NCBI GenBank assembly: GCA_027054335.1
Contig: JALUPA010000203.1
Location: forward strand, 1 to 34,652
Reading direction: 5' to 3'
DNA: 34,652 nt
DNA from: Ardenticatenaceae bacterium
GTDB lineage: Bacteria; Chloroflexota; Anaerolineae; Promineifilales; Promineifilaceae
Part shown: positions 22,466 to 30,104 of the stretch, piece by piece
Numbering within the stretch: the first letter of the stretch is position 1
Layout: every line of letters begins with the position of its first letter
Notes under the pieces: model-generated
What the model saw: only the letters and a program-made list of their open reading frames with translations
Told to the model about the DNA's origin: nothing
The model's database searches: none
Made by a program: the position numbers and the translations under genes

Positions 22466-23482
22466 ATGACGCACACCTTGCTGGCTAATTACGAAAAAGA
22501 ACAGGCAATTCTGTCAGAATTTGTCCGGAGCGACGCCGAACCGAACATCTTGCTGCTACGAGGCGAGAGCGGCAGCGGCAAGTCCAGTCTGGTGGCCCAT
22601 TGCCTGCGCATTGCCCCAGAAATGCCTTCCCTTTCGCTGACGTTGGAAAGCGAAGGGGATTCGATTCCCACTTTGTTTAACAGCATGGGCGGACGCTGCG
22701 GCTGGGACAAGCTGCCCCGCTTTACCCGCGTGGTGGCGGGACTGCTGGAAACGTCGGACAGCGTTGACGACCCGGTTTGGCAGATGGGGATGCACCGGCA
22801 TTTACGCCAGATTGGCCGGATTGGCGATCTGGAAAGCCGCCTTTCCCGCTACCAACTGCTTTCCGATGTCTGGTTTGCCGACGCCATGCAGTTTGAAACC
22901 CCGTTTTTGCTGGCGATTGACGCCTACGAATCAGCCCCCACTTTGTTTGACCGTTGGTTCAGCCAGGATTTTCTGGTGGGCGCGGCCAACTCGCGGCGGA
23001 TGCGGGTATTGGTGGCCGGGCAAAAGACGCCGGCCGTCCAGGCAGCCTGGAGTTTTTGCGCCAGCTTGCAGGAGTTAACCGGTATCCACCAGGCAAAGGA
23101 TTGGCTGGCGTGGGCGGAAAAAGCCGGCTATCAGGTTCCTTCGCTGGAAGTGTTGGCCGGAGTGGTGTTGGCTCTGAAAGGAAACCCCAGCCAGATTATT
23201 GAAGTCATCCAGGCAGAGTTTCCTCGCGCCAGCGGCCCCATCAGGCCCAAAGAATCGCTTATAGCGCAGCGCCGCCGCTTTTTCCGCAATATGACCCAAG
23301 CCTTTTCCCTCAAGGAACTGAAAAATATCTGCTTTTTCCTGGGGATTGATTACGAAAATTTGCCGGATCACGATCAAAAAGATGGCTTTGTACGCGAATT
23401 GTTGGCCTTTGCGGAGCGGATCGGCCGTTTGAAAGAGTTGATTCAGGAATGCCAGGCCGAACGGCCGCATCTGGAATGGTAG
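22466..23482 (+). CDS. P-loop ATPase with C-terminal death-like effector-associated domain (EAD)
   Basis: 338 residues. STAND/AAA-like ATPase: Walker A GESGSGKSS (33-41), Walker B FLLAIDAYES (about 149-158). The last ~60 residues (about 275-338; SLKELKNICFFLGIDYENLP...FVRELLAFAERIGRLKELIQECQAERPHLEW) match the small helical effector-associated domains described in prokaryotic conflict systems (closest in memory to the EAD7-like type), which couple proteins by like-with-like binding. Only four bases separate it from the NACHT gene, so the two act together. The start ATG lacks a strong Shine-Dalgarno. The role as adaptor or sensor in a defence or cell-death circuit is inference from domain type; the ATPase family itself is certain only at P-loop level. 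Confidence 0.75.
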   Translation: MTHTLLANYEKEQAILSEFVRSDAEPNILLLRGESGSGKSSLVAHCLRIAPEMPSLSLTLESEGDSIPTLFNSMGGRCGWDKLPRFTRVVAGLLETSDSVDDPVWQMGMHRHLRQIGRIGDLESRLSRYQLLSDVWFADAMQFETPFLLAIDAYESAPTLFDRWFSQDFLVGAANSRRMRVLVAGQKTPAVQAAWSFCASLQELTGIHQAKDWLAWAEKAGYQVPSLEVLAGVVLALKGNPSQIIEVIQAEFPRASGPIRPKESLIAQRRRFFRNMTQAFSLKELKNICFFLGIDYENLPDHDQKDGFVRELLAFAERIGRLKELIQECQAERPHLEW

Positions 23483-23486
23483 GCCC

Positions 23487-26441
23487 ATGGAGACGGATTT
23501 GTTACAACGACTGACCGCCGCCGCCACAGACGCGGAACGAGAAGCCATCGTCCTGGAAATGCGCCTCTCGACGCTTGACCCCGACGCGCGGGCAGCGGCG
23601 CTGGCGGCCGCCATCCCCCATTGGTTTGACGCCCTCTTTCTGGAAGCGCTGCTGGAAGACGAGGACAGCGATATTTTGTACGGGCAACTGCTGGCGTTGA
23701 GCTTTGTCCAGCAGATTCCGGGCAAAGGGTACGCCGTTCACGAGCGGACGCGGCGGCAGATGTTGGACAATTTGTGGCGGGAGGCACCGGAACGCTTCCG
23801 GGCGTTAAGCAGGCGGGCGGCCGATTACTGCGCGGCGCAGGCAGAGCAGACGGATGATCCGGCGTGGGCGGCGGAGGCGATTTACCACCGGCTGGTGAGC
23901 GACCCGGAGGCGGGCATTGCCGGGCTGCGCGGCCTGGCAACGAAGTGGGCCAATTATGAATACCACACGTATGACGAGATTGAGCGGGCGGTGCGCCTGG
24001 CCCAGGAGCAGATTGAGGCGGGGCGGCTGACCGGCGCGGGGGCGGACTGGACGCGGTTGTGGCAGGCGAAACTGGCTTTGCTGTACGGCCGTCCCGATTT
24101 GGCCGCCGCTCCTCTGAAACAAATAAGCGCGGACCCCGCCGTTGACCCCGCGCTGGCGGCAGAAACGGCCGAAACCCGCGGCGACGCGCTGGCCGAAACA
24201 GATGACCGGGCCGGGATGGAAGCTGCCTGGCGCGCTGCCTGGGAACTTTACCGGCAGATGGACGGCCGTCAACTGGACGCTTACCTGGTGGCGGAGAAAA
24301 TGCGCCAACACAGTTTAGCGGAGCCGGACGCAGAACCTGTGCCAGACACGCCGCCGGAAACACGGCCGTCGCGTGACAGAGAACGCCTGATTGACAACAT
24401 TACCGCCGCCTGGATTGACGGCGTGCTGAAAACGTCGCTCAACCAGACGCTGGAGTTGGGCATGTCCCGCGCCGGGGGGCAGTTAGCCAACCTGGTTTAC
24501 CACCGGCCGCAAACGCTGGACCGCCCGGTGACGGCCGAGCGCCGTTTGAGCCGCCTTTTTGCCGCGGCGGACCATTCCCTGCTCATTTTGGGCGCGCCGG
24601 GCAGCGGCAAGACGATAACCCTGCTGCAACTGCTGGACGACCTGCTGCAACAAGCGCGCCAGGACGCCAGCGCTCCCATCCCCCTGCTTTTTAACCTCTC
24701 CTCCTTTGGCGCGTATGCCCAGGAAAAAGGGGCGGATTTACGCGGCTGGCTGGCGGAGCAGGCGTATGACCAATACCGCCTCAAACGAGAAGCGACGCGC
24801 CAACAATTGGCCGAGGTCGGCCGCTTTACCCTGCTGCTGGACGGCCTGGACGAAGCGCCGCCGGCGCAGCGGGAGCAATGCGTGGCGGCCATAAACGAAT
24901 TTGCGCGGGCCTACCCCGGCGGGCTGGTGGTGTGCAGCCGGATTGGGGATTATGCAGCGCTGCAAAACAAACTGGCTTTGCGCCAGGCCCTCGTCTTGCA
25001 GCCGTTAGCCAACCGGCAGATCGAATCGTTCCTGGAAGTTGTGGGTGGCGGGCAAACCCCGGCGCTGCTCCAGCGGCTGCAAACGGATTGGCAGTTGCGG
25101 GAGACGCTGCGCTCACCGCTTTTGCTCAATTTGTACCCGCAGGCGTTTACCGCGCTGGAAGCGCAATTTGACGAGGGTGGTTTTTCCGCAAACGATACGG
25201 TGGAAACACGGCGCAAAGCGTTGTTTGCCGCCTACGTGGATACCGTTTTCGCCCGGCCGGAAAAGGCGGCCGCCGGGAAAGACAGCGCAATTTCTAAAGA
25301 AAAAAATATACATTGGTTGTCCTTTCTGGCCAACCGGATGCAAAAGGTGGGCAGTTCCCTCTTTTTTATCGAAGAAATGCAGCCCACCTGGCTGCCCCGG
25401 TCCCTCGTGCGCCGTTATCGCGGCTTGTACGGTTTATTCATTGGGTTGAGTGTCGGGCTGATTGGTGGGCTGATTTTCGGACTGGTTGGTAAGCAGGTTG
25501 ACAGGATGATTGTCGGGAATATTGTTGGATTAATTGTTGGGTTGTGTGTCGGGGGAACCATAGTGACTGGTCTAACGACTGGCATTCGCCGACCCAAACT
25601 ACGTGCTATTATTGGTGGCCCGATAGTCTGGCTGATTGTCGGGCTGAGTGGCGGGTTAAGCAACGGGCAGATTAGCGTTCAACGTGGTAATCTGTTTGGC
25701 GGATTGAGTGTCGGGTTAGGGGCGATTATCGGTGTGGGGGTTCTTTCCAGTTGGGCCTCTGCGATTCAACTACGAGAGATTGTGGTTCCTTTATGGCCCT
25801 CACGGCACAGGATTTTACGCATTATTAAACAAAGTAGCTTCTATGGGCTGATTTTAGGACTGATTTTGGGGCTGATTGTCGGGCTGATTGTCGAGCTGAT
25901 TGATTGGCTGGTTGCCGGACTGGGGTCCTGGCTGTTTGGCGGACGAGGTTTTAGATCGATTGATTGGCTGATTGAGCTACTAATTATTGGGCTGATTATC
26001 GTGATGATTGGTGGGCTGATTGGCGGGCTGGTTGGGGTTGTCATGGCTTTTCTGGATACACCTTTGGTGGATAAACGGCCGCAAGCGGGAATGGGGGTGC
26101 GCGCTTCGCTGCGCAACAGCTTACGCATGACCCTCCTGGCCGTTTTGTTTTTTGGCTTGCCCACTTTGTTTATTGACCGAGCCGTGGGTGGTGATTATCT
26201 TTGGCTCTTTCTTGTTTTAATCAATATTTTGCCGCCTACATTCAGTTGGTTTGGCGGGCTGGCGTGGTGCCAGCATTGGGCGCTGCGGGTTGTCATTGCC
26301 CGCCAGGGGTGGCTGCCGCTGCGGCTGGTTCCCTGGCTGGACAGGATGGCGGCATTGGGGCTGCTGCGCCGGGTGGGCGGCGGCTATATTTTTATTCATC
26401 GCTCGCTGCTGGAGTATTTCGCCTCATTGGAGGAGTGGTAG
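23487..26441 (+). CDS. NACHT NTPase with N-terminal winged-helix/helical repeats and glycine-rich multi-pass membrane region
   Basis: 984 residues. Residues 1-270: helical, with a winged-helix-like stretch (LALSFVQQIPGKGYAVHERTRRQMLDNLW, about 69-97) and TPR-like helices. About 298-350: the conserved lead-in seen before many bacterial NACHT domains (RERLIDNITAAWIDGVL). NACHT: Walker A GAPGSGKT (369-376), Walker B LLLDGLDEA (449-457), sensor SRIGDY. About 650-930: many hydrophobic segments built from GLI/GLIVG repeats. The final ~20 residues GGGYIFIHRSLLEYFASLEEW repeat the C-terminal motif of NACHT proteins of this group, so the membrane part is placed between NACHT and that tail. Related bNACHT proteins act against phages; here a membrane-disrupting or membrane-tethered effector is inferred. 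Confidence 0.85.
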   Translation: METDLLQRLTAAATDAEREAIVLEMRLSTLDPDARAAALAAAIPHWFDALFLEALLEDEDSDILYGQLLALSFVQQIPGKGYAVHERTRRQMLDNLWREAPERFRALSRRAADYCAAQAEQTDDPAWAAEAIYHRLVSDPEAGIAGLRGLATKWANYEYHTYDEIERAVRLAQEQIEAGRLTGAGADWTRLWQAKLALLYGRPDLAAAPLKQISADPAVDPALAAETAETRGDALAETDDRAGMEAAWRAAWELYRQMDGRQLDAYLVAEKMRQHSLAEPDAEPVPDTPPETRPSRDRERLIDNITAAWIDGVLKTSLNQTLELGMSRAGGQLANLVYHRPQTLDRPVTAERRLSRLFAAADHSLLILGAPGSGKTITLLQLLDDLLQQARQDASAPIPLLFNLSSFGAYAQEKGADLRGWLAEQAYDQYRLKREATRQQLAEVGRFTLLLDGLDEAPPAQREQCVAAINEFARAYPGGLVVCSRIGDYAALQNKLALRQALVLQPLANRQIESFLEVVGGGQTPALLQRLQTDWQLRETLRSPLLLNLYPQAFTALEAQFDEGGFSANDTVETRRKALFAAYVDTVFARPEKAAAGKDSAISKEKNIHWLSFLANRMQKVGSSLFFIEEMQPTWLPRSLVRRYRGLYGLFIGLSVGLIGGLIFGLVGKQVDRMIVGNIVGLIVGLCVGGTIVTGLTTGIRRPKLRAIIGGPIVWLIVGLSGGLSNGQISVQRGNLFGGLSVGLGAIIGVGVLSSWASAIQLREIVVPLWPSRHRILRIIKQSSFYGLILGLILGLIVGLIVELIDWLVAGLGSWLFGGRGFRSIDWLIELLIIGLIIVMIGGLIGGLVGVVMAFLDTPLVDKRPQAGMGVRASLRNSLRMTLLAVLFFGLPTLFIDRAVGGDYLWLFLVLINILPPTFSWFGGLAWCQHWALRVVIARQGWLPLRLVPWLDRMAALGLLRRVGGGYIFIHRSLLEYFASLEEW
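25425..26050 (+). repeat. Quasi-repeated DNA coding the GLI/GLIVG membrane segments
   Basis: Imperfect 12-base units of the type gggctgattgtc recur, most densely at 25846-25920 and 25975-26035, encoding Gly-Leu-Ile-Val/Phe tetrads. Codon use is more T-rich than in the rest of the gene. Confidence 0.7.
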
Positions 26442-26450
26442 AGATTACGC

Positions 26451-26474
26451 AGGTCAAGTTTGCAAACTTGACCT
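26451..26474. repeat. 24-bp perfect palindrome (family A design)
   Basis: aggtcaagtttg joined directly to caaacttgacct, then acat. It lies between the NACHT stop and the methyltransferase start, which has no Shine-Dalgarno of its own. Confidence 0.75.
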
Positions 26475-26483
26475 ACATATGTC

Positions 26484-27356
26484 ATGTTTGATACTCCCCA
26501 AAAGTTACGCGACGCCCTTTGGCACATCTACCGGCGGGCGGCACGGCCGTCTCCCTGGCAAAACAGCGGCAATCTCCCCTGGGACGACCCGGCCTTCTCC
26601 GAGCGGATGCTGCGGGAACATCTGGACGACGCGCACGGGGCCGCCTCCCGGCCAACGGCCGAGCGGCAGGCGCAAATTGAATGGTTGTGGCAAAAACTGG
26701 CCCTGCGGCCGGGTCATCACCTGTTCGACGTGACCTGCGGCCCCGGTTTGTACGCCGTGGCATTGGCCCAACGGGGCTGCCGCGTCACCGGCGTGGATTT
26801 CAGTCCGGCGGCTGTTGCCTATGCCCGCGATCTGGCCGTTGGCTACGAAGTGAGCGGCCGCTGCGAGTTCATCCAGCAGGACATCCGCCAGTTTGCTTAC
26901 CCTGTGGAGCAGTTTGACGCGGCCATCCTGCTCTACGGGCAGTTGGCCGTCTTCCCCCGCGAGCAGGCGCAGGAGATTTTGCGCCGCGTGGCCCAATCGC
27001 TGCAACCGGGTGGCCGGCTGTGCCTGGAACTGCTCAACCCGGACAAAGTGGACAAGGAAAACAGCAGTTGGTGGTACACAGACGATACCGGCTTGTGGGG
27101 GGACGGCCCGTACCTGCACCTGGGGGAGCGTTTTTGGGATGAGGCGGCCCGGCTCTCCACGGAGCGGTACCTGATTTTGCATCTGGATGACGGCCGTCTC
27201 GATGAAATCATCCTCAGCGACCAAACCTACGCCCCGGACGAGATGCGCCAGATGCTGCGGGACGCCGGCTTCGGCCGGGTGGATATTTATCCTGGCTGGG
27301 ACAGCCTGCCCCTGTACGACGCAGATGAATGGCTGGTGTACGTGGCCGCCAGGTGA
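26484..27356 (+). CDS. Class I SAM-dependent methyltransferase
   Basis: 290 residues. SAM-binding motif I DVTCGPGLYAVALAQRG (from Asp82), followed by VTGVDFSPAAVAYARDLA, an acidic second-strand end (Asp), and FDAAILLYGQLAVF as motif post-I/II. The N-terminal 75 residues (including WDDPAFSERMLREHLD) and the C-terminal lid are typical of small-molecule methyltransferases near the Methyltransf_25/11 group; the substrate is unknown. It follows the NACHT gene by 42 bases, mostly palindrome. No DNA-methylase (NPPY/DPPY) motif is present, so it is not a restriction-modification enzyme. Confidence 0.88.
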   Translation: MFDTPQKLRDALWHIYRRAARPSPWQNSGNLPWDDPAFSERMLREHLDDAHGAASRPTAERQAQIEWLWQKLALRPGHHLFDVTCGPGLYAVALAQRGCRVTGVDFSPAAVAYARDLAVGYEVSGRCEFIQQDIRQFAYPVEQFDAAILLYGQLAVFPREQAQEILRRVAQSLQPGGRLCLELLNPDKVDKENSSWWYTDDTGLWGDGPYLHLGERFWDEAARLSTERYLILHLDDGRLDEIILSDQTYAPDEMRQMLRDAGFGRVDIYPGWDSLPLYDADEWLVYVAAR

Positions 27357-27371
27357 GATAACTTAAAAACG

Positions 27372-27471
27372 GCGAATAAATTCGCGGCAACGGCTGCAAA
27401 ACCGGTCTGCGCCGGTTCGGTCCCAGTCGGCGCAGGCCGACTTTGTAGATGTGGCCGCGATTTTAATCGCC
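27372..27471. repeat. ~100-bp structured repeat element
   Basis: The ends ggcgaataaattcgcggc (27374-27391) and gccgcgattttaatcgcc (27453-27470) are near-complementary. Inside, accggtctgcgccggt and agtcggcgcaggccgact are each self-complementary and also pair in part with each other (ctgcgccg with cggcgcag). It occupies the whole gap between the methyltransferase and esterase genes. Confidence 0.6.
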
Positions 27472-27478
27472 AGGCAGC

Positions 27479-28417
27479 ATGAACATGAACAAAAGACACC
27501 TTTTACCTCTCATCGCCTTGCTGGCCGGCATTTTGGCTTGCGGGCGGACCGCACCTTCCACGCCTACCCCGCTCCCGGCCGGCGATGCGACCCGGACGCT
27601 GCATTACGACGGCCGGGAACGCAGCTACATCCTGCACACGCCGCCCGATTACGACGGAACAAGTCCCATCCCTGTCGTCCTGGTCTTTCACGGTGGTGGA
27701 GGCAGCGCGGCCGGAGCCGTCACGATGACCGGCTTCAACGATTTGGCCGACCAGTTTGGCTTTCTGGCCGTCTATCCCAACGGGACGGGGCGGCTGGACG
27801 ACAAACTCCTCACCTGGAACGGCGGGACGTGCTGCGGTTACGCCCAACGGCAGGGGGTGGACGACGTAGGCTTCACGCGGGCGGTTATCGCCGATTTGCA
27901 AACGATTGCTGCCGTGGATACGCAGCGGATTTACGTTACGGGCATGTCCAACGGGGGCATCATGGCGTACCGGCTGGCGTGCGAGGCGTCTGACCTGATT
28001 GCCGCCATCGGCCCGGTGGCGGGAACGCAAAATTTCGCGCCCTGCGCCCCACAGTCGCCCGTTTCCGTTATCCACTTTCACGGCGCAGATGACACGCGCC
28101 TGCCTTACGCAGGCGGCCACGGCCCGGATTCGCTGGTGGACGTGGATTTTGCTTCCGTGGCTGACTCGATTGATTTCTGGGTTAATTTCAACGGCTGCGA
28201 TCCCGCGCCGCAAACGAACTCTTTTGCCGACGTGCGGTATGAGAGTTATGGGGGATGTGTGGAGGATACGGCCGTAGACCTCTACGCCATCATTGGCGGC
28301 AAGCACGCCTGGCCCGGCAGCCCCGGCCCCGGCTGGCCCGGCGGCGACGAACCGACAACGACCATTTCGGCCTCGCAAATCATCTGGAAATTTTTCGCCG
28401 CGCATCCGAAGCCGTAA
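27479..28417 (+). CDS. Secreted lipoprotein, PHB-depolymerase / feruloyl-esterase (LpqC-like) family
   Basis: Alpha/beta-hydrolase, 312 residues, exported and lipid-anchored: the lipoprotein signal LLPLIALLAGILACG has its modified cysteine at 21, followed by a Pro/Thr linker. Catalytic triad: Ser157 in GMSNG, an aspartate in HGADDTRLPY (204-205), His276 in GGKHAWPG. FHGGGGSA forms the oxyanion region, and NGGTCCGYA carries the paired cysteines usual in this family. Members cleave polyhydroxybutyrate, acetyl-xylan or feruloyl esters; the present substrate is unknown. The start has a weak AGG; a second ATG at 27485 is possible. Strong hairpin after the stop. Confidence 0.9.
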   Translation: MNMNKRHLLPLIALLAGILACGRTAPSTPTPLPAGDATRTLHYDGRERSYILHTPPDYDGTSPIPVVLVFHGGGGSAAGAVTMTGFNDLADQFGFLAVYPNGTGRLDDKLLTWNGGTCCGYAQRQGVDDVGFTRAVIADLQTIAAVDTQRIYVTGMSNGGIMAYRLACEASDLIAAIGPVAGTQNFAPCAPQSPVSVIHFHGADDTRLPYAGGHGPDSLVDVDFASVADSIDFWVNFNGCDPAPQTNSFADVRYESYGGCVEDTAVDLYAIIGGKHAWPGSPGPGWPGGDEPTTTISASQIIWKFFAAHPKP

Positions 28418-28443
28418 GTCTTCCGGGTTTCAGGTAAACCTTC

Positions 28444-28475
28444 ATTTTCCCGGAAACCGGAGTTTCCGGGAAAAT
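28444..28475. terminator. Hairpin between convergent genes
   Basis: attttcccggaaac (28444-28457) and gtttccgggaaaat (28462-28475) form a perfect 14-bp stem with a 4-base loop, between the esterase (+) and the membrane protein (-). Confidence 0.75.
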
Positions 28476-28478
28476 AAA

Positions 28479-28907
28479 TCAAAAATCCTTTCTCGTCAAT
28501 AGAAGCGGCAGCCCCAGCAGCACAAGCAGTGTCGTATTAAACAGAACGTTAAACCCTACTTGGTAATAGGCAGAGACGACCGTGTCCGCAATATACCAAA
28601 CCGCGATACCCACAGCAAAACAGTTCCAGGCCCATTTTTCTCGCGCCTTAAAGGGATAGTGCGCTAGGAAAGCCATAAAGATGCCCCACCCTGTTACTGT
28701 TGTCCCCAATACGCCGTAAACCCACGCCTGGAATACGGCCGCATTGCCGGGGGCATCCCCTTCTGGCCAAAAAACGGGATCGATTTGCTTGTTGAAAACA
28801 AAATCCAGCAACGGTGATTGGCCCCAGAAGGCCAGGACAAGGCCAAACAGGACGAGGTATATGGCGACAAACAGGAGCCACTTTTGCCAAAAATAGAAAT
28901 TTTTCAT
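28479..28907 (-). CDS. Unknown four-helix membrane protein
   Basis: 142 residues with hydrophobic helices near residues 9-30, 57-80, 93-113 and 118-135; the loop after helix 1 contains DPVFWPEG. I do not recognise a named family. The start ATG at 28907 overlaps the upstream stop by ATGA, which decides it over a TTG at 28925. It is translationally coupled to the SRPBCC gene, so a joint role is likely. Confidence 0.75.
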   Translation of the reverse strand: MKNFYFWQKWLLFVAIYLVLFGLVLAFWGQSPLLDFVFNKQIDPVFWPEGDAPGNAAVFQAWVYGVLGTTVTGWGIFMAFLAHYPFKAREKWAWNCFAVGIAVWYIADTVVSAYYQVGFNVLFNTTLLVLLGLPLLLTRKDF

Positions 28908-29413
28908 CGTGAATTGTGTGCCCAAAGCTGTTTCTGCTTTCGCGGATGTGGTTCGTCATTTTCCACAAAATACTTAAGTTCCTCCGCCATTTGGTCTCCT
29001 TTACGGCCCAGCACCAGCTTAAAAATAGGTATCAGGAACAGACCGGGGAAAACAGGAAAATCTATCTCCCCCCGCATGGTGACTTCAGATTTTTCCGGCC
29101 CCAGCGAACGCACTGACCAGTTGTTTTCTGCCCGGCTGATGAACGAGGGCAGCCCTTCGGCGGCGCTATAACCAAAACGCCTGGCCGCCTCATCGTAATA
29201 AGTGAATTGTTCCCGGACATCGCCAAAACCTTGCGTCGAGCAAACCCGGCCAGCCACTGGCGCCCCGTCTGGAGCCGGCATACCGGTAATGGCTGAAGAT
29301 GCCGGGATCATGACAGCCCATTGCCCAATGTCGCCATAGTTGTGAGCGATAACCTGCCAGACTTTATCCGCCGGGGCGTTAATCTCTATTTTCCCTTTTA
29401 GCTGTAAGTGCAT
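28904..29413 (-). CDS. SRPBCC (START/polyketide-cyclase-like) family protein
   Basis: 169 residues of the helix-grip fold that holds a hydrophobic ligand: it begins with LKGKIEINAPADKVWQVIAHNYGDIGQW, the classic first strand and helix, and ends with GLFLIPIFKLVLGRKGDQMAEELKYFVE, the long C-terminal helix. The ligand is unknown. GAGG lies upstream of the ATG at 29413. The gene overlaps the downstream membrane protein and follows another membrane protein by 10 bases, forming a three-gene operon. Confidence 0.85.
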   Translation of the reverse strand: MHLQLKGKIEINAPADKVWQVIAHNYGDIGQWAVMIPASSAITGMPAPDGAPVAGRVCSTQGFGDVREQFTYYDEAARRFGYSAAEGLPSFISRAENNWSVRSLGPEKSEVTMRGEIDFPVFPGLFLIPIFKLVLGRKGDQMAEELKYFVENDEPHPRKQKQLWAHNSR

Positions 29414-29423
29414 TATGGAATCC

Positions 29424-29849
29424 TCAATCTTTTTGCAGCCGGCGCAAGCCTACAAACTCTAAAAGGGCAAAGACGGCAACTACGTCGGCCAGGATTGCTA
29501 CCAGCCAACGGCCGTTTGTCGTCAAAACCGGCCAGCCGATCAACAAAATAGCTATGCTGCCCCCTATCCAAAGCAAATCCATCACCAGGATTTCCTTGAT
29601 AAAGAGTGGATTGACGGCCGTCATCGTGGACACTTTGTAGACGAGAAAGGCAAAGGGCAGCAAGCCCACACCGATGACCACTAAAATGAGCGGTGAGGCC
29701 AGGCCCATAAAAGCGGCAATCGGGGCCGCGGCCAAAATGGCAATCACACCACTCACGGCCGAAATAGCTGCATTGCCGCGCAGGGTGTAACGCAGCAGTT
29801 TGTTGTTTTCACCGCTGTAACTCTCAGACTTCACAGAATTCGTTTGCAT
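29424..29849 (-). CDS. Unknown four-helix membrane protein
   Basis: 141 residues: a polar 22-residue N-terminus, then four hydrophobic helices (about 28-48, 52-72, 85-105, 112-133) and a basic end (LRRLQKD). No family was recognised. The ATG at 29849 has GAGGTG at good spacing. First gene of the three-gene operon with the SRPBCC protein; upstream lies the repeat at 29871-29930. Confidence 0.75.
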   Translation of the reverse strand: MQTNSVKSESYSGENNKLLRYTLRGNAAISAVSGVIAILAAAPIAAFMGLASPLILVVIGVGLLPFAFLVYKVSTMTAVNPLFIKEILVMDLLWIGGSIAILLIGWPVLTTNGRWLVAILADVVAVFALLEFVGLRRLQKD

Positions 29850-29870
29850 GGAAACACCTCTATTGGTGAA

Positions 29871-29935
29871 CCGCAGATGACGCTGATTTCGCAGATGGGG
29901 TTGTTTGCCGGATAAAAATCTGCGTCATCTATGGT
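29871..29935. repeat. Nonamer-periodic inverted repeat
   Basis: cgcagatga/cgctgattt/cgcagatgg units; agatgacgctgattt (29875-29889) is complementary to aaatctgcgtcatct (29916-29930) with one mismatch. Confidence 0.7.
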
Positions 29936-30035
29936 TGAATTCGATTGTCAATAAGGTTTGTTTGACAATTCGTTCGGTTAGATGGTTCCAGCATACGGCC
30001 GTACCCCTGCCAAATCTATGAAAAACGGCGCCAAA

Positions 30036-30100
30036 CAGTGCCAGGCACGGGACAGACAACTCCAGTCTGCCAAGCTTGTTTTGTCCCGTGCCTGGCACTG
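30036..30100. repeat. 19-bp perfect inverted repeat downstream of the 30105 gene
   Basis: cagtgccaggcacgggaca (30036-30054) and its exact complement (30082-30100) with a 27-base loop. It starts four bases after the stop of the minus-strand gene, so it may end its transcript or protect the 3' end. The element family is unknown to me. Confidence 0.75.
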
Positions 30101-30104
30101 CCAC

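Noticed and set aside
23443-24363. Long open frame on the minus strand opposite the NACHT gene
   Set aside because: The product is Pro/Arg/Ser-rich low complexity, lacks any motif, and mirrors the GC-rich NACHT coding frame, which has clear domains.
25425-26050. Tandem repeat as a CRISPR or recombination array
   Set aside because: The repeats are imperfect and in frame, and simply encode Gly-Leu-Ile membrane helices.
26484-27356. Methyltransferase as part of a restriction-modification system
   Set aside because: No DNA-methylase motif (NPPY/DPPY), no target-recognition domain and no endonuclease gene beside it.
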